Source of the DNA: UBA2883 sp964017965
GTDB taxonomy: Bacteria > Cyanobacteriota > Vampirovibrionia > Gastranaerophilales > Gastranaerophilaceae
DNA length: 64,000 nucleotides
NCBI GenBank assembly: GCA_964017965.1
Contig: CAXHNV010000001.1
Location: forward strand, 434,001 to 498,000
Direction of reading: 5' to 3'
The notes beneath the pieces were generated by a model that worked only from the letters and a program-made list of their open reading frames with translations, was not told the DNA's origin and did no database searches. Position numbers and translations under genes: made by a program. Positions 52,176-61,190 of the stretch are shown in pieces; within the stretch, counting starts at the first letter, position 1, and every line of letters starts with the position of its first letter.

Positions 52176-52256
52176 TGTCGACGGGGGGACTTGAACCCCC
52201 ACGGATTTCTCCACACGCCCCTCAAACGTGCACGTCTACCATTCCGCCACGCCGAC
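52176..52256 (-). tRNA. tRNA-Leu (anticodon GAG)
   Basis: On the minus strand: acceptor GTCGGCG/CGTCGAC, anticodon loop TTGAGGG giving GAG, a long class II variable arm and T-arm GGGGG-TTCAAGT-CCCCC. CCA is not encoded, unlike the tRNA-Val above. Confidence 0.93.
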
Positions 52257-52300
52257 ATGTAAAACCATTATATACTAAATAAGTGTTTTTGCAAAATAAA

Positions 52301-52329
52301 AAAACGGTTGGATATTTTCCAACCGTTTT
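52301..52329 (-). terminator. Terminator of the GH13-like gene
   Basis: AAAACGGTTGG pairs with CCAACCGTTTT and a run of T follows on the minus strand. Confidence 0.88.
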
Positions 52330-52333
52330 CTAT

Positions 52334-55300
52334 CTATTCTTCTGATGTAACGTTTAAGTTGTGAGCCGTTTCTTCTGCCTTAGCTTGCGGATACGCATTT
52401 GCTGGCGGAATATTAACCTGTTTGTTATAATATTCACGTTTTTTAGTCTCAAGTTCCGTGCGTTCCTTAGCAACATCATCAGGTACGTGATACAACATCA
52501 ATACCCCGTCCGGTGCAGTTTCTTCGTTCAACTCAATCGGTGCTTCTTTGCCGTTTGCATTAAGTTGTTTAATACAATAGCTGTTATCATGTTGGAATAC
52601 TTCATAATTGTATTTGTCATTATTAGCATTCTTAAACTTAGTGCCTGGTGTCAGAGTAATCTTTTCACGTCTGCCGTCAACTTCATGTTCAAGATTAATC
52701 CCACCCTCTAACGTGAAGTTGTTAGGATGTAAATCATCAACCTTAACATTCGGTGATGTCGTCAAACCATTCGGGTTAAATAATGATACGCTCATCGCAC
52801 CATTACCAGCCTGATAAATCAATGCAGGACAATATTTGTTATCTGATTTACCTCTTGTATCAAGATATCTGCTTTGAGTAACCAACTTAGTCATTGTACC
52901 GTTATTCAAAGCTTCCATTCTGTTACCGTTATCGTCTATTCTAACCTTTGTTATACCGAAAATAGTATCTTTGAACTTAGCAATTTCTTCATTATAATAA
53001 GGGCTCTCAGGGTCAACCAAAGACCAATCCAAAGCGTTACGGTTTTGTAAGAATGTGTTTTGACACTTATCTTCACCACCGGTCATAGCCAAGCCTTCGT
53101 CACCTGCATAAATAGTAGGGTTACCGGCTAAAGCGCTTTGATATCTTGTGATAATTCTGTCCTTAGCACGACCAACCTCAGTAGCCTTCAAATATACAGC
53201 GTCCTTATATGCTTCTTTTTCTTCGCCTGATAAAAGTTCGTCCAACTGTTTATTATGTACAGCCTGATCGTAAACAATATCAAACGCTGTAGGGATAGGT
53301 TTAGAACCAAAACCCTCTTTTTCGTTTATCTTCTTAACAGAATCAGGGTTCTTATTATTCTTGTCTGATTCGTCAACATTCTTGTAATACTTACCGTTAA
53401 CAACATCAGCCACAGCACCTGATAACGCTGCATAAATATCGTCATATTTTTTGTAAGTTTTTTGACGTTCAGCTTCTTTATCTTGTTCAGATTTGTCAGA
53501 CTCATTGATTCTCTTAATCTCAGCCTGTTTCAAATCTTCGTTGATAGCACCGATACTGTTACGTAACAAAGCACCGTTTGCAACAGCTTTAGCACTAACA
53601 TTATTGAACATATCGTTATCACCCAGAACTCTGCCCATTTCTTCATTAGGGATAGATAACTTGTCGTGAGTAATCAAATATGCAATCTTTCGGTGTTCAT
53701 CCTTACCAGGTTTCAAATCTGAATGATACAAGCCCATATCCATTGACATAAAATGTATCATACGAGGTTTGTCGTGGTTGCTCGCAAACACATAAGAGTT
53801 TCTTTGATAATCGATAGGGTTCTTAACAAATCCCTTAAGGCTATCTTCTAACTTCTTAACTCTTTCGCTGTCCTTATTACCAACATTGTCACCGCCGTGA
53901 GTAAAGTCATAAGCGAACATACTTGTTATACCGTCAAAAAAGTATGAGTAATTAGCTTCTGAAGTTATACCTGCGATATTAAATAAAGAACTCATAATCT
54001 TGTCATAATTGTCATAAGTAACGTCAGCTTTGTCTTTAGGCTGGCTGCCGTTCAACTTGTCAATATCGGTAATCTCAGCAACAAGGTATGAGTTAGGGTT
54101 TTCTTCCTTAACAACATCAACGAAGTTGCCCCAGAACTTGATAACATTATCCCAGGCTTTGTCGAATGTTTGGTCCATGTTTCTGACAGAATCCATATCC
54201 GCAACGTCTTTTGCTGCGTCAAGTCTCCAGTCAAGACCTAAGCCTGAACGGTCAACCATTACCTCAGCAAGCTTGAAGCTGTTGGCGTTTGTGTTCTTAA
54301 TACGTTTGTTGATAGATGTCGCTACAAAATCGATATCTCCGCCTGCAAGAGCGTTAACACCTTTGCTAATCTTGTTGATAATCTGATTAGCTTCGTTTTC
54401 TTGACTGTCGCCGTTGATACCAAGGTTTCTTAATGAACCCTTGTCTTTCATAGTGTCGTAATCGTAAGCGATTTCGCCGCCTTCGATTTGTTTTGACTGA
54501 ACTTCCGGCATCAATGATTTGATGAGTGCGTATTTTGCAATATCGCCTGCAACCATAGGAATTACGTATTGTCCGTATTCTGTTGCTTTGCCGTTTTCAT
54601 CGAACAGTTTTTCTTTTGAGTTTTCGTTTACCTGTTTCAAAACTTTGTCTGCAAAGTTCTTGATATCTCTTGTGTAAACTTCGTTCATCTTGTTATAAGT
54701 TTTTGCGTATTTCTTAGGTACTTTATAAGTAGAATCGTTCATAGCGTCGAATCTTGATTGACCTAAGTGGTCAGCATCAGATGAACGTTTTGAGATATAA
54801 GGTGAAGACAACGCACCGATTGTATCGTTTGAAAACTCTAATGAATCAAGCGGTAAATCCATAATCGCTGAATTTACTAAATCATCGTAGTTTTCTAACT
54901 TGTCTCTCATAATGTAGTCGCCGTTGAGTACGTTTTCAACAACGGTTTTTGACACCCTTACATCTTCCGGTAATACCGGTTTTTTAGGGTTTTGAGAGTT
55001 CAAGATAGCTTCAATCCTATCGTGAGCTTTTGACGGATTAGATGAGATTTCACCGATAGTCTTTGCTACGTATTCATTGTGAGTGTTACGAACCTGTCTT
55101 GTCCAGTAACGACCTGCAGAAAGTGTCATATCTTGAACCTGATAGTTTGCGCGTCTGTATTTGTCCATTTCGATTGCGCGTTTTGCAGGGTCTTTTTCTG
55201 CTGCTAACAACTCATCATCATAGTTTGATGTGAAGTAGTTCAACTTAACCATGTCAGTGTTAGCGTCCCAACATACGAATCCGCCTTCTTCTTTTTCGGC

Positions 55301-56656
55301 AATCTTGATACCTGATGATGAACCCATAAACATCGCGCCTGCTGCTGAATCGATATCGATTCTTTCAGAACTGCCTCTCATTGCGTTAACTTCATTTAAG
55401 CTCTTGATGTTTCTGTCGAGTTCATAAGGGTTATGAGCTTCAAATGTATACGGTACAGGTGTATCGTCGTGGGTGTTTGCACCAAGTTTGTTATCTGTAC
55501 TTACTTTGTCATAACTCTTGATTATTTGTGTTTTATCGTTTCTTTGTTCATCAGAAACCATTGTATCGTCGTACAATTGAATATAAGTAGGTTGTTTAGG
55601 GTCATAATCTTTGTTTTCAACAATTTTGTATGAACCGTCTGCTTGTTTAACGTAATCAGATACACCGTTAACAACTTTTAATCTCATGTTTTCATAGTTT
55701 GTAGGAACAACACCCAAGCCGAGACTATCGTCTTGAAGTCCTGACATTCTGAACATGTAGTATTCATCAGGTTTGTTATCAGGGTCCATCCATTTGATAG
55801 CACGTTGGAAGTGAACACCTTGAAGCCCTTCTGATGTGAAAGTACCGTCATCAACGAGGTTCATACCGTGTTTGAATGCTTCACGTTGGAGTGAGTTGTA
55901 GTTATTAAGGCTGCCTAAACCGCCTGCTATTACGAAGTTGTTTTCGTTCCAGTATTTGTGTGAAGATGCGTTGTCACCGCCTTTAAGAGGACAGGTAATG
56001 ATTCTTTTGAACCCTGCTTCACGTAATTCAGGAACTTTAGCCTGTAACCCTGCCATAGTACCGCCTACTGTGTTTGAGAAGGTACGGTTTGAGTTACGAA
56101 CCATATCAGCGATTTCTTTTCTTTGTTCAGGGGTTTCCATACCCTTGACAGCACCTGTATCAGGGTCGTTGAAACCTGCATAAACATAGCCGGGAGCGAA
56201 AGTATCTGCGATTGCAAGGTACATAGGACCTTGTTTTGTAACCGATGTACCGCGACGGGTTATTACAGAGCAGCCGTCAAGCTTGAACCCGTCTGATTGA
56301 GGGTATGATTTTGCTCCACCGCCGTTACCGTTTTTGTCGGGTTTTTCGGTTAATACAAATCTGTATGCAAAAGGTTCGTTCTTTTTGAGTTCTAAGTCGT
56401 ATTCGGCATCAACCTGAACCCCGCCGGATTCAACGTCTGCTGAGTAGAACGGTTCCATTGAGCCGTCGCAGCCTTTTTCTATGAACAAGTTATTCTTTTT
56501 ATCTTGTGATACCTTGAAAAACTCTACTTTACAATCATATCTGTTTTTATCGTATAAACAATTAAATCTGTATGCTTCTTCACCTGTTTCGGTTTTCTCG
56601 TGTTGATGACCTCGAAACGAAACTTTTTTCAACGAATTCGCTTTATTAATTTCCAT
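52334..56656 (-). CDS. Giant GH13 (alpha-amylase family)-like protein with SFRG tag
   Basis: A 1440-residue protein with no signal peptide, starting MEINKANSLKKVSFRGHQHE. GH13 landmarks are present in order: region I as GMNLVDDGTFTSEG (about 265), region II as LDWRLDAAKDVADM with the nucleophile-type Asp (about 814), region III as YLVAEITDI with the acid Glu (about 859), region IV as FASNHDKPRMIHF (about 959), and NPTIYAGDEGL (about 1183). Regions I and II are about 550 residues apart, far more than normal, so a large domain is inserted. A beta-sandwich-like C-terminal part follows. It should act on alpha-glucans in the cytoplasm; the exact reaction is not readable. Confidence 0.78.
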   Translation of the reverse strand: MEINKANSLKKVSFRGHQHEKTETGEEAYRFNCLYDKNRYDCKVEFFKVSQDKKNNLFIEKGCDGSMEPFYSADVESGGVQVDAEYDLELKKNEPFAYRFVLTEKPDKNGNGGGAKSYPQSDGFKLDGCSVITRRGTSVTKQGPMYLAIADTFAPGYVYAGFNDPDTGAVKGMETPEQRKEIADMVRNSNRTFSNTVGGTMAGLQAKVPELREAGFKRIITCPLKGGDNASSHKYWNENNFVIAGGLGSLNNYNSLQREAFKHGMNLVDDGTFTSEGLQGVHFQRAIKWMDPDNKPDEYYMFRMSGLQDDSLGLGVVPTNYENMRLKVVNGVSDYVKQADGSYKIVENKDYDPKQPTYIQLYDDTMVSDEQRNDKTQIIKSYDKVSTDNKLGANTHDDTPVPYTFEAHNPYELDRNIKSLNEVNAMRGSSERIDIDSAAGAMFMGSSSGIKIAEKEEGGFVCWDANTDMVKLNYFTSNYDDELLAAEKDPAKRAIEMDKYRRANYQVQDMTLSAGRYWTRQVRNTHNEYVAKTIGEISSNPSKAHDRIEAILNSQNPKKPVLPEDVRVSKTVVENVLNGDYIMRDKLENYDDLVNSAIMDLPLDSLEFSNDTIGALSSPYISKRSSDADHLGQSRFDAMNDSTYKVPKKYAKTYNKMNEVYTRDIKNFADKVLKQVNENSKEKLFDENGKATEYGQYVIPMVAGDIAKYALIKSLMPEVQSKQIEGGEIAYDYDTMKDKGSLRNLGINGDSQENEANQIINKISKGVNALAGGDIDFVATSINKRIKNTNANSFKLAEVMVDRSGLGLDWRLDAAKDVADMDSVRNMDQTFDKAWDNVIKFWGNFVDVVKEENPNSYLVAEITDIDKLNGSQPKDKADVTYDNYDKIMSSLFNIAGITSEANYSYFFDGITSMFAYDFTHGGDNVGNKDSERVKKLEDSLKGFVKNPIDYQRNSYVFASNHDKPRMIHFMSMDMGLYHSDLKPGKDEHRKIAYLITHDKLSIPNEEMGRVLGDNDMFNNVSAKAVANGALLRNSIGAINEDLKQAEIKRINESDKSEQDKEAERQKTYKKYDDIYAALSGAVADVVNGKYYKNVDESDKNNKNPDSVKKINEKEGFGSKPIPTAFDIVYDQAVHNKQLDELLSGEEKEAYKDAVYLKATEVGRAKDRIITRYQSALAGNPTIYAGDEGLAMTGGEDKCQNTFLQNRNALDWSLVDPESPYYNEEIAKFKDTIFGITKVRIDDNGNRMEALNNGTMTKLVTQSRYLDTRGKSDNKYCPALIYQAGNGAMSVSLFNPNGLTTSPNVKVDDLHPNNFTLEGGINLEHEVDGRREKITLTPGTKFKNANNDKYNYEVFQHDNSYCIKQLNANGKEAPIELNEETAPDGVLMLYHVPDDVAKERTELETKKREYYNKQVNIPPANAYPQAKAEETAHNLNVTSEE

Positions 56657-56792
56657 ACAGAACGCCCCTTATATTTGAATATATTCCATACTATATATGA
56701 ACAAACAAAATAAATTTTTTTGCCACCATGCTAATACTATATTAATAAAAATTTACAAATAAATCAATGTTGGAAAAATTGAAAAAAGAAGT

Positions 56793-57002
56793 TTATTTTA
56801 ATAGTTTGTAAGTTTCTGTTTCAAAAAAGTCTGCAATAATATCGAGTCTTTCAATAGTAATGTTCATTTTTTGTTTTTCAAGTTTCGAAATATAAGAGTT
56901 TTCAAACCCTAAAGTAAGTGACAAATTCTCTCTTGTCATCTTCTTTTCTTCTCTCATTCTTTTAACATGTTTAGCTAAATTAGCTCTTGAAACTTGACTC
57001 AT
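56793..57002 (-). CDS. Small XRE regulator, downstream twin
   Basis: A 69-residue protein that is little more than a helix-turn-helix: VKRMREEKKMTRENLSLTLG, then FENSYISKLEKQKMNI. The start MSQVSRANLAK is chosen because the upstream gene starts MSQDVRKILAK and both proteins are then 69 residues long; the frame could extend three residues. About half of positions match the twin. A palindrome (57039-57051) lies upstream. Confidence 0.85.
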   Translation of the reverse strand: MSQVSRANLAKHVKRMREEKKMTRENLSLTLGFENSYISKLEKQKMNITIERLDIIADFFETETYKLLK

Positions 57003-57038
57003 AATCAACATTTTGAAACTTATTTTTGGTTTTTAACA

Positions 57039-57051
57039 GGATTGACAATCC
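57039..57051 (-). promoter_or_regulatory. Palindromic operator candidate 1
   Basis: GGATTG-A-CAATCC preceded by TTAACA on the plus strand, 37 bases before the XRE gene. It shares the layout TTAACAGGA-N-T...TCCA with the site at 57313. Confidence 0.6.
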
Positions 57052-57067
57052 AAAATATAAAGTTTTA

Positions 57068-57277
57068 TTAACTAAATAAATCTTTAACTTTTACATCTAA
57101 TTTTTCTGCAATTTTTATAAGAGTATCTAATCTTATATTTATCTGTTCATTCTCTAACTTAGATATATAGCTATTATCAAGCCCTAACTCCAAAGATAAC
57201 TTTTCTCTGGTTAGACCTAATTTAGTTCTCAAACTCTCAATATTTTTTGCAAGTATTTTTCTAACATCTTGACTCAT
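57068..57277 (-). CDS. Small XRE regulator, upstream twin
   Basis: A 69-residue helix-turn-helix protein: NIESLRTKLGLTREKLSLELG, read in two parts, and recognition helix LDNSYISKLENEQINI. It is a paralogue of the next gene on this strand. A palindrome lies 35 bases upstream, between it and the divergent nuclease gene, so it may control itself and the nuclease. Confidence 0.87.
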   Translation of the reverse strand: MSQDVRKILAKNIESLRTKLGLTREKLSLELGLDNSYISKLENEQINIRLDTLIKIAEKLDVKVKDLFS

Positions 57278-57312
57278 ACTCTATTATTGGACTATCATTC
57301 TAATTATTAACA

Positions 57313-57325
57313 GGACTAGTAGTCC
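57313..57325. promoter_or_regulatory. Palindromic operator candidate 2
   Basis: GGACTA-G-TAGTCC preceded by TTAACA. It lies between the divergent XRE and nuclease genes; a lone half-site GGACTA occurs at about 57289. Confidence 0.62.
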
Positions 57326-57359
57326 ATTTTATGCGAGTTATTATTTTATGGAGTAAATT

Positions 57360-57788
57360 ATGAAAAAGATTATTTTGTTACTGGTTATGGTTTTAGGTTT
57401 AGCAGTGTTTGCTGCAGAGAGAGTGCAAGTCACGCTTAGTCGGGTTTATGACGGTGACACTATTGAAGTCGTAAACGAGACCGGCACAAAAGAAAATATC
57501 CGACTAATCGGTATCGACTGTTACGAAACCTCTGCAAATAACAGAGCCTACAAACAAGCCTACGAAAACAAACTGTTAATAGAGCAAGTTATAGCAGAAG
57601 GTACAAAAGCTAAACGTGCGCTCATAGAACTATTTAAAATGAACGCAAGTAAAAAACTATACTTAGAACGGCACGGCAAAGACCACTACAACAGAACACT
57701 GGGCATAATATACTTAGGTAAAATAAACATCAACAAATATATGCTTGAATCCGGCAATGCTTTAGAATATAGATACATTAGACAATAA
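57360..57788 (+). CDS. Secreted thermonuclease (staphylococcal nuclease family)
   Basis: A 142-residue protein with signal peptide MKKIILLLVMVLGLAVFAAE. The nuclease core has VTLSRVYDGDTIEVV with the calcium-site Asp residues, IRLIGIDCYETS with the conserved Arg and Glu, and HGKDHYNRTLGIIYLG with the second catalytic-type Arg. It ends ESGNALEYRY. It is expected to degrade DNA and RNA outside the cytoplasm. It is divergent from an XRE regulator with a palindrome between them. Confidence 0.88.
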   Translation: MKKIILLLVMVLGLAVFAAERVQVTLSRVYDGDTIEVVNETGTKENIRLIGIDCYETSANNRAYKQAYENKLLIEQVIAEGTKAKRALIELFKMNASKKLYLERHGKDHYNRTLGIIYLGKININKYMLESGNALEYRYIRQ

Positions 57789-57820
57789 AAAAACAGAGAG
57801 CCAACCGGCTCCCTGTTTTT
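57786..57820. terminator. Bidirectional terminator between nuclease and GlgP genes
   Basis: AAACAG-A-GAGCC pairs with GGCTC-C-CTGTTT, flanked by A and T runs on both sides. Confidence 0.85.
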
Positions 57821-57835
57821 ATTCATATAATTAAA

Positions 57836-59524
57836 TTATTTAATATTTGAATAAGTCCACGCGTCGAATGTCGGAGTTTCAGAAATGTTCATTTCTTTCT
57901 TCTCTTCTGAACATACATCATCGTGTGCGATTGGTTTGTATAATCTGTTATAGTATTCTACAACCATTCTGTCTGAGTTGAAGTATGCGTTAGCTGTTCT
58001 GATTGCTTGTCTCATCAATCTAGCCCATTCTTCTTTGTTATTGTAGTATGTAGGAATAATTCTGTTTTCGATAATATCCATTACACACTCGTGGTCTTTC
58101 CAGTGTCTTTCTTCCCATGGCATTTCATCATCAAGTCCGTCATATTCAACAGTGTAACCGTTGATACCGTCAAATGTACCTTCTACAGTCCAACCGTCAA
58201 AGATAGACAAGTGTAATGCACCGTTAGCGTTAGCTGACATACCTGATGTACCTGATGCTTCGAAAGGTCTCAATGGTGTATTCAACCAGATATCTGTACC
58301 TCTCTTCAACATACCTGATAATTGAAGTTCGTAACCTGGAAGAACTACAACGTTCTTTAATGTGTGTGAACGATTCAACAACTTGTTGAACATTTCTTTA
58401 CCCATAACATCATCCGGGTGGAATTTACCGGCAAAGATGATTTGGATTTTGTTTTCGTCTAACAATTTGTTGATTCTGTCTTTATCCATCAAGATTAACC
58501 AAGCACGTTTGTAGTCAGCAAATCTTCTAGCCCAAGTGATTGTTAATACGTCAGGGTTGAATCTCTTACCTGCTACGTTAGCAATGTACTTGAATAATTC
58601 TTCTTTCATTTCACGTTTTGTAGCAAGAAGTTTTTCAGAAGAATCATCACCAGAGATTCTCTTATCTTGCCAGTAGTGTAAGTTAACAGCGTTGGTTATC
58701 GCTCTGATAGGGCAAGCACCGTCAACCCATTCCCACATCTTGTTAGCTACAAGACCGTGTAATTGAGATACTGCGTTAGCGATTCTTGACATTCTCAATG
58801 CAGCAACTGTAAGTGAGAAGTTTTCACCACCCAATTCAACAGCTCTTTCTCTTGAAGCACCAGCGAAGAAACCACCTTGTAACAATGTGTCTACCCAGTG
58901 TACTTCGTTACCTGCTGCAACAGGTGTGTGAGTTGTGAATACAGTTTTTCTCTTAACTTGATTTAAGTCACCGTTGTATTGTCTTAACAATTCGAACGCT
59001 GCAGGAAGTGCGTGACCTTCATTCATGTGAACTACTTCGAAATCGTAGCCAACTGCTTGAAGTACTCTGATACCTGCTACACCAAGAACTGTTTCTTGAG
59101 CGATTCTGATTCTTTCATCTCCGTCATACAATCTGTGAGAGATTCTCTTAGCCCAGTCGCTGTTTCCTTCGATATCTGTTGTTAATAAGTATACAGGGCA
59201 TGCTCCAAATAAATCAGCTTCTACTCTGTAAGCTTTAACTTTTACTTTTTCTCCGAATGTTTCTACTTCAACAGTCACATCAATGTCTGTTAAGAAATCG
59301 TAGTACTTTCTGATATAAGCAACTTCTACATTGCCTGAGTGGTCGATTCTTTGGTCATAATAACCATAAGACCATAACATAGTAACACCAACCATTGGCA
59401 TTTGAAGGTATCCTGCAGATAACATGTGTGAACCAGCTAAGAATCCTAAACCGCCTGAATAAGTGTTTAGTGATTGATCGAGTGCAATCTCCATTGAGAA
59501 GTATGCTACATTTGGTAATGACAT
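57836..59524 (-). CDS. Alpha-glucan phosphorylase-like protein without the PLP lysine
   Basis: A 562-residue GT35-family protein of the short type, starting NVAYFSMEIALDQSLNTYSGG. Other family segments are HMNEGHALPA, FTTHTPVAAGNE, ITWARRFADYKR, IFAGKFHPDD and PLRPFEASGTSG. In phosphorylases the next residues are GMK with the lysine that binds pyridoxal phosphate. Here they are GMSANANGALHLS, so S430 stands at the lysine position; the codon is TCA and not a near miss for AAA/AAG. The reaction may therefore differ from glycogen phosphorolysis. A repeat, CTATACA/TGTATAG, lies upstream. Confidence 0.82.
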   Translation of the reverse strand: MSLPNVAYFSMEIALDQSLNTYSGGLGFLAGSHMLSAGYLQMPMVGVTMLWSYGYYDQRIDHSGNVEVAYIRKYYDFLTDIDVTVEVETFGEKVKVKAYRVEADLFGACPVYLLTTDIEGNSDWAKRISHRLYDGDERIRIAQETVLGVAGIRVLQAVGYDFEVVHMNEGHALPAAFELLRQYNGDLNQVKRKTVFTTHTPVAAGNEVHWVDTLLQGGFFAGASRERAVELGGENFSLTVAALRMSRIANAVSQLHGLVANKMWEWVDGACPIRAITNAVNLHYWQDKRISGDDSSEKLLATKREMKEELFKYIANVAGKRFNPDVLTITWARRFADYKRAWLILMDKDRINKLLDENKIQIIFAGKFHPDDVMGKEMFNKLLNRSHTLKNVVVLPGYELQLSGMLKRGTDIWLNTPLRPFEASGTSGMSANANGALHLSIFDGWTVEGTFDGINGYTVEYDGLDDEMPWEERHWKDHECVMDIIENRIIPTYYNNKEEWARLMRQAIRTANAYFNSDRMVVEYYNRLYKPIAHDDVCSEEKKEMNISETPTFDAWTYSNIK

Positions 59525-59564
59525 AATTTAAAATCCTTTACTTTTTCTTAATAATACTTTGGGA

Positions 59565-59582
59565 CTATACAAAAATGTATAG
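59565..59582 (-). promoter_or_regulatory. Inverted repeat upstream of the GlgP-like gene
   Basis: CTATACA-AAAA-TGTATAG, 40 bases before the start codon. It could be an operator or a leader hairpin. The rest of 59583-59742 shows nothing clear. Confidence 0.4.
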
Positions 59583-59742
59583 AACATTATCACTTATACC
59601 AACAACATAACATAATTTCAATATTTATCTAATAAAATTTATCTGGAACTTAATCAAACTCGCTCTGAGACGGTTTTTTAAGAGTAAAACTACCTGTTAC
59701 GTTTTGTTACAAAAACAATACTTTTTAACTAATCCTTTAGAA

Positions 59743-60060
59743 TTAGATACCTAAATCATGGAGTAAAGCTTCATTTGTTGACAGTTCTGATAAAATGATA
59801 TTTTCTTTAAAGATTTCCATAACCATATCGTTATGAGAAAGGTTCTCCCAATCACTCATAGCAAGGTTTGTGAATTTTTCGATATCGTTTTTACGTTCTT
59901 GAAGCTGTTTTTCGTATTTAAGAATTTCAGGGATATCGATATGGAAGTTATTTTGGATACCGGAATAAGATACGGTTTTAGCAAAGATATCTTCAGAACC
60001 TGAGTTCTGAGTGATTATATCTTCCAGTTGAGTTTTAGATAATATATTATAATCCAACAT
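59743..60060 (-). CDS. Hypothetical helical protein, 105 residues
   Basis: Not recognised. It starts MLDYNILSKTQLEDIITQNS. The middle is a probable coiled coil (ILKYEKQLQERKNDIEKF), then a helix ending NEALLHDLGI. It has no signal peptide or membrane segment. An AGAAGG site supports the start. It follows the Fe-S protein gene by 56 bases on the same strand. Confidence 0.55.
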   Translation of the reverse strand: MLDYNILSKTQLEDIITQNSGSEDIFAKTVSYSGIQNNFHIDIPEILKYEKQLQERKNDIEKFTNLAMSDWENLSHNDMVMEIFKENIILSELSTNEALLHDLGI

Positions 60061-60116
60061 ATCTTTACACCTTCTCCTAAATACATTATCTTGTACTATT
60101 TTTAAAAAGTCATCAA

Positions 60117-61190
60117 CTATTTAGATGAGATTTTGCAGTTTTCGCTCAAGAAGGTTATTAAACGTTTGACCTTTGTCTTGAAAAGTGTTGCCAAACCTAT
60201 ACTAATAGTGCAGCCTGCGCATGTTGTTAAAACATAATCTGAGCCGGTTTTTTCGATATTCTTAGCTTTCTTTTTGCTAACCTTAGACCAGATTCCTAAG
60301 CTTGTTGGATGTTCCAGTCCCGCAAACCCGCAGCACTCGTCATATCCGTCGAGTTCTTTATAATCTATGTTCTGACATTTGTTCAGAACTTGTTCTATAT
60401 ATTCCATGTTCTTTTCGTGACACGGTTTATGGTAAGTAACAGTTGCATGTCTTTCAGCAACAAACGCTAATTCGCTTTCTGCAATGAGTTCATAAATATT
60501 AGTAACCTTAATATCTGAAAGCTCCCGCCAGATGTATTCACAGCTTGCACAATCGGTTATAAAATAGTCATACTCTAACCCTTCGAGTTTTTTAAGGTTC
60601 TCGGCTTTCTGTTCTTCAAACCTATCAAGGTTCCCCGTTGTCAAAAACGGCATTCCGCAACATCCAAACTCAACATCCAGAACTTCAATGTTCATCTTAT
60701 GTAAGAGTTCAACAACGTAATCCCTGACCTCAGGGTGAAACTTTTCAAGGCAACCGCCAAAGTAAACAGCTTTTGCTTTCGGGTTCTCAAGTTTAGTAAG
60801 TTTCTTCTTCGGTTTAAACATACGAAAAACTTTACCGATGAAATTGAGTGCCGTATCAAATACAGGCTTAGATTCCAAAAACGAATAAATCTTGCCTTCT
60901 AAGGAGTTTTTAAAATACTCGTGTTTTGCGCTGAGAATAATCTGTACAACATCAATCCCTGTCGGACATGCAGATTTGCACTTATTACACTTAAGACACA
61001 AATCGAGGTACTTGTTAACGTTCTTATCGAGTTTCAAATCACCTTTGATGACTCCGTTGAGCATAATAAACTGACCGCGTGAAACCGTGCAATCGTTACC
61101 TGTCTGTTGATAAACAGGGCAGGCATGCTGACAGATTCCGCATTTAGAACATCTGTGTATCTCTTCTTTGTAATCTTTTAGCTGTTTCAT
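60117..61190 (-). CDS. Fe-S oxidoreductase subunit of the GlcF/GlpC/LutA type
   Basis: A 357-residue protein. Two [4Fe-4S] motifs open it: CSKCGICQHACPVY and CLKCNKCKSACPTG. Two CCG domains follow, with YFGGCLEKFHPE and VEFGCCGMPF, then TYHKPCHEKN, DECCGFAGL and TTCAGC. Such subunits pass electrons from a flavin dehydrogenase (glycolate, lactate or glycerol phosphate) to quinone or another acceptor. No flavin subunit is adjacent, so the donor is unknown. Its start overlaps the glmU stop by one base. Confidence 0.88.
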   Translation of the reverse strand: MKQLKDYKEEIHRCSKCGICQHACPVYQQTGNDCTVSRGQFIMLNGVIKGDLKLDKNVNKYLDLCLKCNKCKSACPTGIDVVQIILSAKHEYFKNSLEGKIYSFLESKPVFDTALNFIGKVFRMFKPKKKLTKLENPKAKAVYFGGCLEKFHPEVRDYVVELLHKMNIEVLDVEFGCCGMPFLTTGNLDRFEEQKAENLKKLEGLEYDYFITDCASCEYIWRELSDIKVTNIYELIAESELAFVAERHATVTYHKPCHEKNMEYIEQVLNKCQNIDYKELDGYDECCGFAGLEHPTSLGIWSKVSKKKAKNIEKTGSDYVLTTCAGCTISIGLATLFKTKVKRLITFLSENCKISSK

